From contig JBGOUV010000294.1 of the NCBI GenBank assembly GCA_041477815.1, positions 1-8,750 on the forward strand: a DNA stretch of 8,750 nt, given 5' to 3'. The notes under the pieces are model-generated. The model was not told the origin of the DNA. It saw nothing but the letters and a program-made list of their open reading frames with translations, and did no database searches. The translations under genes were made by a program, and so were the position numbers. This DNA comes from JBGOUV01 sp041477815. GTDB lineage: Bacteria; Acidobacteriota; Terriglobia; Bryobacterales; JACQDG01. Shown here piece after piece: positions 6,406 to 8,750 of this stretch. Numbering within the stretch: position 1 is the stretch's first letter; every line of letters starts with the position of its first letter.

Positions 6406-6709
6406 AGACCCTTCCCTCCACGGCAGCCGCGTAATAGAGATGACCAGGGGTCTCGGCCCAGTAGTCGAAAGACCGCTGATTGGTAACGATCACATCCACC
6501 GACACACCCACGTCGCCGATGGCGCGGCGGAGCCGGACCATTTCATGGACCTTCTCTTGGTCCTCCATCTCCGGCTCGATTACGAGGAAGTCCAGGTCGC
6601 TCTCCGGGGTCGCCTCCCCGCGGGCGTGGGACCCGAAGAGGATGATCTCCGCCCCGGGCGCCGCTTGGCGCAGAGAACCCACGGCTTGGGAAATGACTTC
6701 GTGGTCCAT
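6389..6709 (-). CDS. MNT-type minimal nucleotidyltransferase (putative antitoxin)
   Basis: A 106-aa DNA polymerase beta-superfamily nucleotidyltransferase. The active-site signature GS-x10-DxD is complete: G26-S27 in LFGSHARGEATPESDLDFLV, metal-binding D38 and D40, and a third acidic residue D72 in SVDVIV. It is therefore likely catalytically competent. In the HepT/MntA system such enzymes AMPylate and neutralise the HEPN toxin; whether that applies here is inference. It is the first gene of the three-gene operon, and its end overlaps the HEPN gene by 17 nt. The ATG at 6709 lies 14 nt after a perfect TATAAT; GGTGAG (6713-6718) sits only 3 nt before the ATG, so the leader is very short. Confidence 0.9.
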   Translation of the reverse strand: MDHEVISQAVGSLRQAAPGAEIILFGSHARGEATPESDLDFLVIEPEMEDQEKVHEMVRLRRAIGDVGVSVDVIVTNQRSFDYWAETPGHLYYAAAVEGRVFEPIG

Positions 6710-6733
6710 CGGCTCACCAGCTATTATAGAACC
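6710..6733. promoter_or_regulatory. Divergent promoter region with a symmetric -10 element
   Basis: Only 24 bp separate the two divergent start codons. Bases 6721-6729 read CTATTATAG, an odd palindrome. On the minus strand it provides a perfect TATAAT (6728-6723) for the MNT-HEPN-dehydrogenase operon; on the plus strand TATTAT (6722-6727), one mismatch from consensus, for the thioredoxin gene. Matching -35 hexamers are poor on both sides. With normal -10 to start-site spacing, the plus transcript would begin near 6734, the A of the ATG, and the minus transcript about 7 nt before its ATG. Confidence 0.6.
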
Positions 6734-7249
6734 ATGAACAGGCTCCTCCTATCGTTGTTGCTGGCGCCGCTGCTGGCGCCGGCAGGTGAGTTGTCGAACC
6801 GTCCGGCGCCGGCCTTCCGGCTGCTGGATGCCACCGGCCGCGCGGTGAGCTTGGCCGACTACAAGGGGAAATTCCTGGTGGTGGAGTTCATGAACACGAC
6901 TTGCCCGCACTGCCAGAAGTTCGCGCCCGTGCTGGAAAGCGTCCACACCCGGTTCAAGGGGAAGGTCGGAGTGGTCGCGATCTCCACGCACCCGGACAAC
7001 ATCCGAACCGTTACCGAGTTTGCCAAGACCTACAAGGCCAGCTTTCCCATTCTGGTCGATCCGCAAAACACGGCGGCCCGGGACTACCTCCAGCCGGGTC
7101 CACCCAATTTCGGCTTCTCGATTCCGCACCTGTTTTTGATCGATTCGTCCGGTTTTATTCGGGACGACTTCAGTCAGAACGCCTCCAACAGCCAGTTTTT
7201 CACGCCCGAAGGTTTCGCGCGTTTAGTACAGGGCTACGTGGGCCGTTGA
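6734..7249 (+). CDS. Exported TlpA/ResA-like thioredoxin-fold protein (AhpC/TSA-redoxin family)
   Basis: A 171-aa thiol-disulfide oxidoreductase. The N-terminus MNRLLLSLLLAPLLAPAG is a short signal peptide, with likely cleavage near APA-GE (residues 15-19), so it acts outside the cytoplasmic membrane. The mature part has the redoxin pattern APAFRLLD, SLADYKGKFLVVEF, the active-site CPHC (C57, C60) preceded by NTT, and the cis-Pro loop FSIPHLFLID (cis-Pro P131), followed by a C-terminal IRDDF strand. It probably reduces or isomerises disulfides, or serves as a peroxiredoxin-like TlpA protein. The frame is open far upstream (to 6299), but the signal peptide and the promoter position fix the ATG at 6734. 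No Shine-Dalgarno sequence precedes it, consistent with a leaderless mRNA. Confidence 0.88.
   Translation: MNRLLLSLLLAPLLAPAGELSNRPAPAFRLLDATGRAVSLADYKGKFLVVEFMNTTCPHCQKFAPVLESVHTRFKGKVGVVAISTHPDNIRTVTEFAKTYKASFPILVDPQNTAARDYLQPGPPNFGFSIPHLFLIDSSGFIRDDFSQNASNSQFFTPEGFARLVQGYVGR
6760..6783 (+). repeat. Imperfect 12-bp tandem repeat in the signal-peptide coding region
   Basis: Two adjacent 12-bp units, GCTGGCGCCGCT and GCTGGCGCCGGC (10 of 12 identical), encode the LAPLLAPA part of the thioredoxin signal peptide. A duplication would lengthen the hydrophobic core without changing the frame. It may also simply reflect Leu/Ala codon choice. Confidence 0.45.
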
Positions 7250-7327
7250 GGAGCGGGACCCGCAGTACCGCAAGCCTAGGAGTTTCTCGAACGTAGTACC
7301 GTTTGGGGCGGGCAAACTTTTGCTCTA

Positions 7328-7390
7328 TTGTGTTTCGTGCATTTGCTGTTAAAATCGAAACCGATTTGACGGGGATATCCCTTAAAGGGA
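7328..7390 (+). promoter_or_regulatory. Candidate promoter and nested palindromes upstream of the PilZ gene
   Basis: A weak sigma70-like pair is visible: TTGTGT (7328-7333), 16-bp spacer, TAAAAT (7350-7355). Overlapping the -10 is an inverted repeat AAATCG-AAAC-CGATTT (7352-7367), a possible operator. Next come two palindromes sharing one arm: GGGATATCCC (7372-7381) and TCCCTT-A-AAGGGA (7378-7390); the last contains the AAGGGA Shine-Dalgarno-like sequence. Promoter strength and any regulator are unknown. Confidence 0.4.
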
Positions 7391-7400
7391 AAATGACCAG

Positions 7401-7736
7401 GTGAACGCATACTTCGTTAAGGAACAGAGACGCTCCCAGCGATTCCAGTTAACCCTCGCCATGACGCTGGTCCGGGGCAGCCGCGGAGACATCAACCGAA
7501 TAGGGGAGACGCGGAATCTGAGTTCCGCCGGAGTCTACTTCGTGGTAAGCGGACCCGTAGAGCTGGGGAGCCTGCTGGAGTTTGTCGTAACCCTGCCGGA
7601 GGACATTTCCTTAGCCGGTCCGGTTCGCCTCTTGTGCAAGGGGAAAGTAACCCGGGTCGAGCAACAGGAAGAGTTGCTGTACGGCGTGGCCGCTACGATC
7701 GAGAGATACGAGTTCCTGCGCGAGAATCTCAACTAA
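7401..7736 (+). CDS. PilZ domain protein (putative c-di-GMP receptor)
   Basis: A 111-aa single-domain PilZ protein. Both c-di-GMP-binding motifs are intact: RxxxR at R10-R14 (RRSQR) and (D/N)xSxxG at N39-G44 (NLSSAG), the latter leading into the VYFVV strand. The rest is the usual beta-barrel with a hydrophobic core (LLEFVVTLP, VRLLCKGKVTRVE). No signal peptide. The GTG start at 7401 is preceded by AAGGGA (7385-7390) at a spacing of 10 nt; it lies only 6 residues before the RxxxR block, typical of short stand-alone PilZ proteins. A four-codon frame (ATG 7393 to TGA 7404) overlaps the GTG. The downstream rlmB starts about 10 nt after the stop, so the two may be co-transcribed. Ligand binding is likely from motifs; its output target is unknown. 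Confidence 0.9.
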   Translation: MNAYFVKEQRRSQRFQLTLAMTLVRGSRGDINRIGETRNLSSAGVYFVVSGPVELGSLLEFVVTLPEDISLAGPVRLLCKGKVTRVEQQEELLYGVAATIERYEFLRENLN

Positions 7737-7746
7737 CCGGGGCTCG

Positions 7747-8505
7747 GTGCAGGGCATGCAGAAACTGATAGGGATCCATGCGGTCGAGGAGGCCCTGCGA
7801 GCGGGTCGGCCTATCGATCGCGTGGTGGTGGCGCGGGGAGCGGCCAATCCACGCGTGCAGAAGATCATCGACGCGTGCCGGAGCGCGTCGATTCCGGTGC
7901 GCTTCGAGGTCCGGGAAGCGCTGGATCGGGAGGCGGGGAAAGGGACCGCGCATCAGGGCGTGGTGGCGGTGGCAGCAGCGCACCGCTATCTGGACTTGGA
8001 GGACGTGGTCGCACCGGCGGGGGAAGCCTCGCTGTTGGTCCTGCTCGACGGGGTAGAGGATCCGCACAATTTGGGAGCCATCATCCGCACCGCGTATGCC
8101 GCCGGAGCCGACGCCGTGGTGGCGCCGGAGCGGCGCGCGGCTCCTTTGACCGAAACGGCCGGCAAGGCGGCGGCCGGGGCGCTGGAGTATCTGCCGGTGG
8201 CGCGGGTGACGAACTTGAACCGGGCGCTCGAGACTCTCAAAGCGAAAGAGTATTGGATTTTCGGGCTCGATGAGCAAGCCGCCCAGGACTACGACGCGGT
8301 GGACTACCGGGGCCGGGCGGCGGTGGTCTTGGGGGGCGAGGGCCGGGGCCTGCACCAGCAGGTGGCCAAGCACTGCGATTTCCTGGTGCGGATACCGACC
8401 GCCGGGCGGATCGCCTCGCTGAACGTCTCGGTGGCGGCCGGGGTAGTGCTATTTGAGGCGATGCGCCAGCGGAATCGGCCGGCGGATGGCTCCCGCAAGG
8501 GCTAA
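7747..8505 (+). CDS. rlmB: 23S rRNA (guanosine-2'-O-)-methyltransferase RlmB, SPOUT/TrmH family
   Basis: A 252-aa rRNA methyltransferase that would methylate the ribose of G2251 (E. coli numbering) in 23S rRNA using SAM. Residues about 5-75 are the L30e-like substrate-binding domain (IGIHAVEEALRAG, then GKGTAHQGVVA). The catalytic SPOUT domain has motif 1 LDGVEDPHNLGAIIRTAYAAGA (N108, R114), motif 2 VLGGEGRGL (E198) and motif 3 IPTAGRIASLNVSVAAGVVLFEA (N226), which form the knotted SAM site. Length is normal for the family. The start is ambiguous: GTG 7747 (CGGGG 4 nt upstream) or ATG 7756 (MQKLIGIHA, closer to the usual family N-terminus, but with only 1 nt between CAGGG and ATG). It follows the PilZ gene by 10 nt. 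Confidence 0.93.
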   Translation: MQGMQKLIGIHAVEEALRAGRPIDRVVVARGAANPRVQKIIDACRSASIPVRFEVREALDREAGKGTAHQGVVAVAAAHRYLDLEDVVAPAGEASLLVLLDGVEDPHNLGAIIRTAYAAGADAVVAPERRAAPLTETAGKAAAGALEYLPVARVTNLNRALETLKAKEYWIFGLDEQAAQDYDAVDYRGRAAVVLGGEGRGLHQQVAKHCDFLVRIPTAGRIASLNVSVAAGVVLFEAMRQRNRPADGSRKG

Positions 8506-8590
8506 GGTGGGGGGGAAACCCTCGAATTGAAGAGCTGCGGAATCCACACGGGAGAGACTGGCGATTGGTTCGTTCTGGCCGGGCAGGTTC

Positions 8591-8613
8591 GCTATGGCAA
8601 CACCAGCTTTTTT
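8591..8613 (+). terminator. Possible intrinsic terminator after rlmB
   Basis: GC-[TA]-TGG (8591-8597) can pair with CCA-GC (8603-8607) around a CAACA loop, with a 2-nt bulge, and is followed directly by T6 (8608-8613). The stem is short, so this is a weak candidate. It lies between the convergent rlmB and DUF2182 genes, where a terminator is expected. Confidence 0.35.
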
Positions 8614-8620
8614 CAACCGG

Positions 8621-8750
8621 TTAGTGGAAAATCAGCAAAATGGTGCCCCACGCCAGCAACGCGGCGCCCACCGGCGCGCTCAGGCGGCGACCCCAGCGGA
8701 CGTTCTTCTCGACGGCCATCAGCAGCGCCAGAATCAGCATCCAGACCAGA
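8621..8750 (-). CDS. DUF2182-type predicted metal-binding membrane protein, C-terminal part (5' end outside window)
   Basis: The minus strand is open from the right edge to TAA at 8621-8623, giving 42 residues. They form two hydrophobic segments (VWMLILALLMA, then PVGAALLAWGTILLIF) joined by a basic loop VEKNVRWGRRL. The pattern [hydrophobic helix]-AVEK-x-RWGRRL-[helix with ALLAWG] matches the end of DUF2182 proteins, predicted metal-binding integral membrane proteins of about 250 aa whose function is not established. The gene is convergent with rlmB. Family assignment rests on a short segment; its being a membrane-protein C-terminus is more certain than the family. Confidence 0.6.
   Translation of the reverse strand, partial: LVWMLILALLMAVEKNVRWGRRLSAPVGAALLAWGTILLIFH

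Noticed and set aside
6299..6733. Upstream extension of the thioredoxin gene
   Set aside because: It would run antisense through the MNT and HEPN genes and bury the signal peptide; ATG 6734 is the sound start.
7264..7301. Repeated AGTACCG (7264-7270 and 7295-7301) as a direct repeat or operator pair
   Set aside because: Only 7 bp, non-palindromic and without further copies; chance is likely.
7331..7340. GTTTCGTGC shared between about 2952 and 7332 as a dispersed repeat
   Set aside because: The match is 9 bp and the flanks diverge; it is not above chance in this window.

Overview
The window is GC-rich (clearly above 60% by eye) and densely coding, with GTG and TTG starts mixed with ATG. It looks like a chromosomal segment of an Acidobacteriota member, possibly of the Bryobacterales/Solibacter group. 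The main pointer is the truncated first gene, whose end matches the C-terminus of the acidobacterial VWFA-related family. The rest is a mosaic of housekeeping genes and small accessory modules. I see no rRNA, tRNA, insertion sequence or CRISPR array.

Layout. Bases 1-986 (+) hold the end of the VWFA-related protein and an overlapping AlkA-type DNA-3-methyladenine glycosylase. Bases 955-2722 (-) hold, in transcription order, a PG-binding/GH19 cell-wall lysin, ribosomal protein L28 (rpmB), and an unknown protein whose TTG start lies 3 nt after the L28 stop. Upstream of the lysin (2743-2939) is a small coding-like stretch that appears split by a -1 frame break. Bases 3092-6709 (-) form a tight three-gene operon: an MNT-type minimal nucleotidyltransferase, a HEPN protein, and a 976-aa FAD/Fe-S dehydrogenase of the D-lactate / D-2-hydroxyglutarate (YdiJ-like) family. 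Neighbours overlap by 17 nt and 4 nt (ATGA). Divergent from this operon, across only 24 bp, is an exported TlpA/ResA-like thioredoxin (+). Then come a PilZ protein and the SPOUT 23S rRNA 2'-O-methyltransferase RlmB (+). The window ends inside a minus-strand DUF2182-type membrane protein.

How the parts may work together. Only three links are directly supported: the MNT-HEPN-dehydrogenase translational coupling, the rpmB-unknown coupling, and the close PilZ-rlmB spacing. The most unusual arrangement is the toxin-antitoxin-like MNT/HEPN pair joined by overlapping codons to a large electron-transfer dehydrogenase. It starts from a symmetric AT element (CTATTATAG) that provides a -10 box on both strands and would leave the divergent thioredoxin mRNA leaderless. 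All functional assignments come from reading translated motifs by eye; no database search was run.
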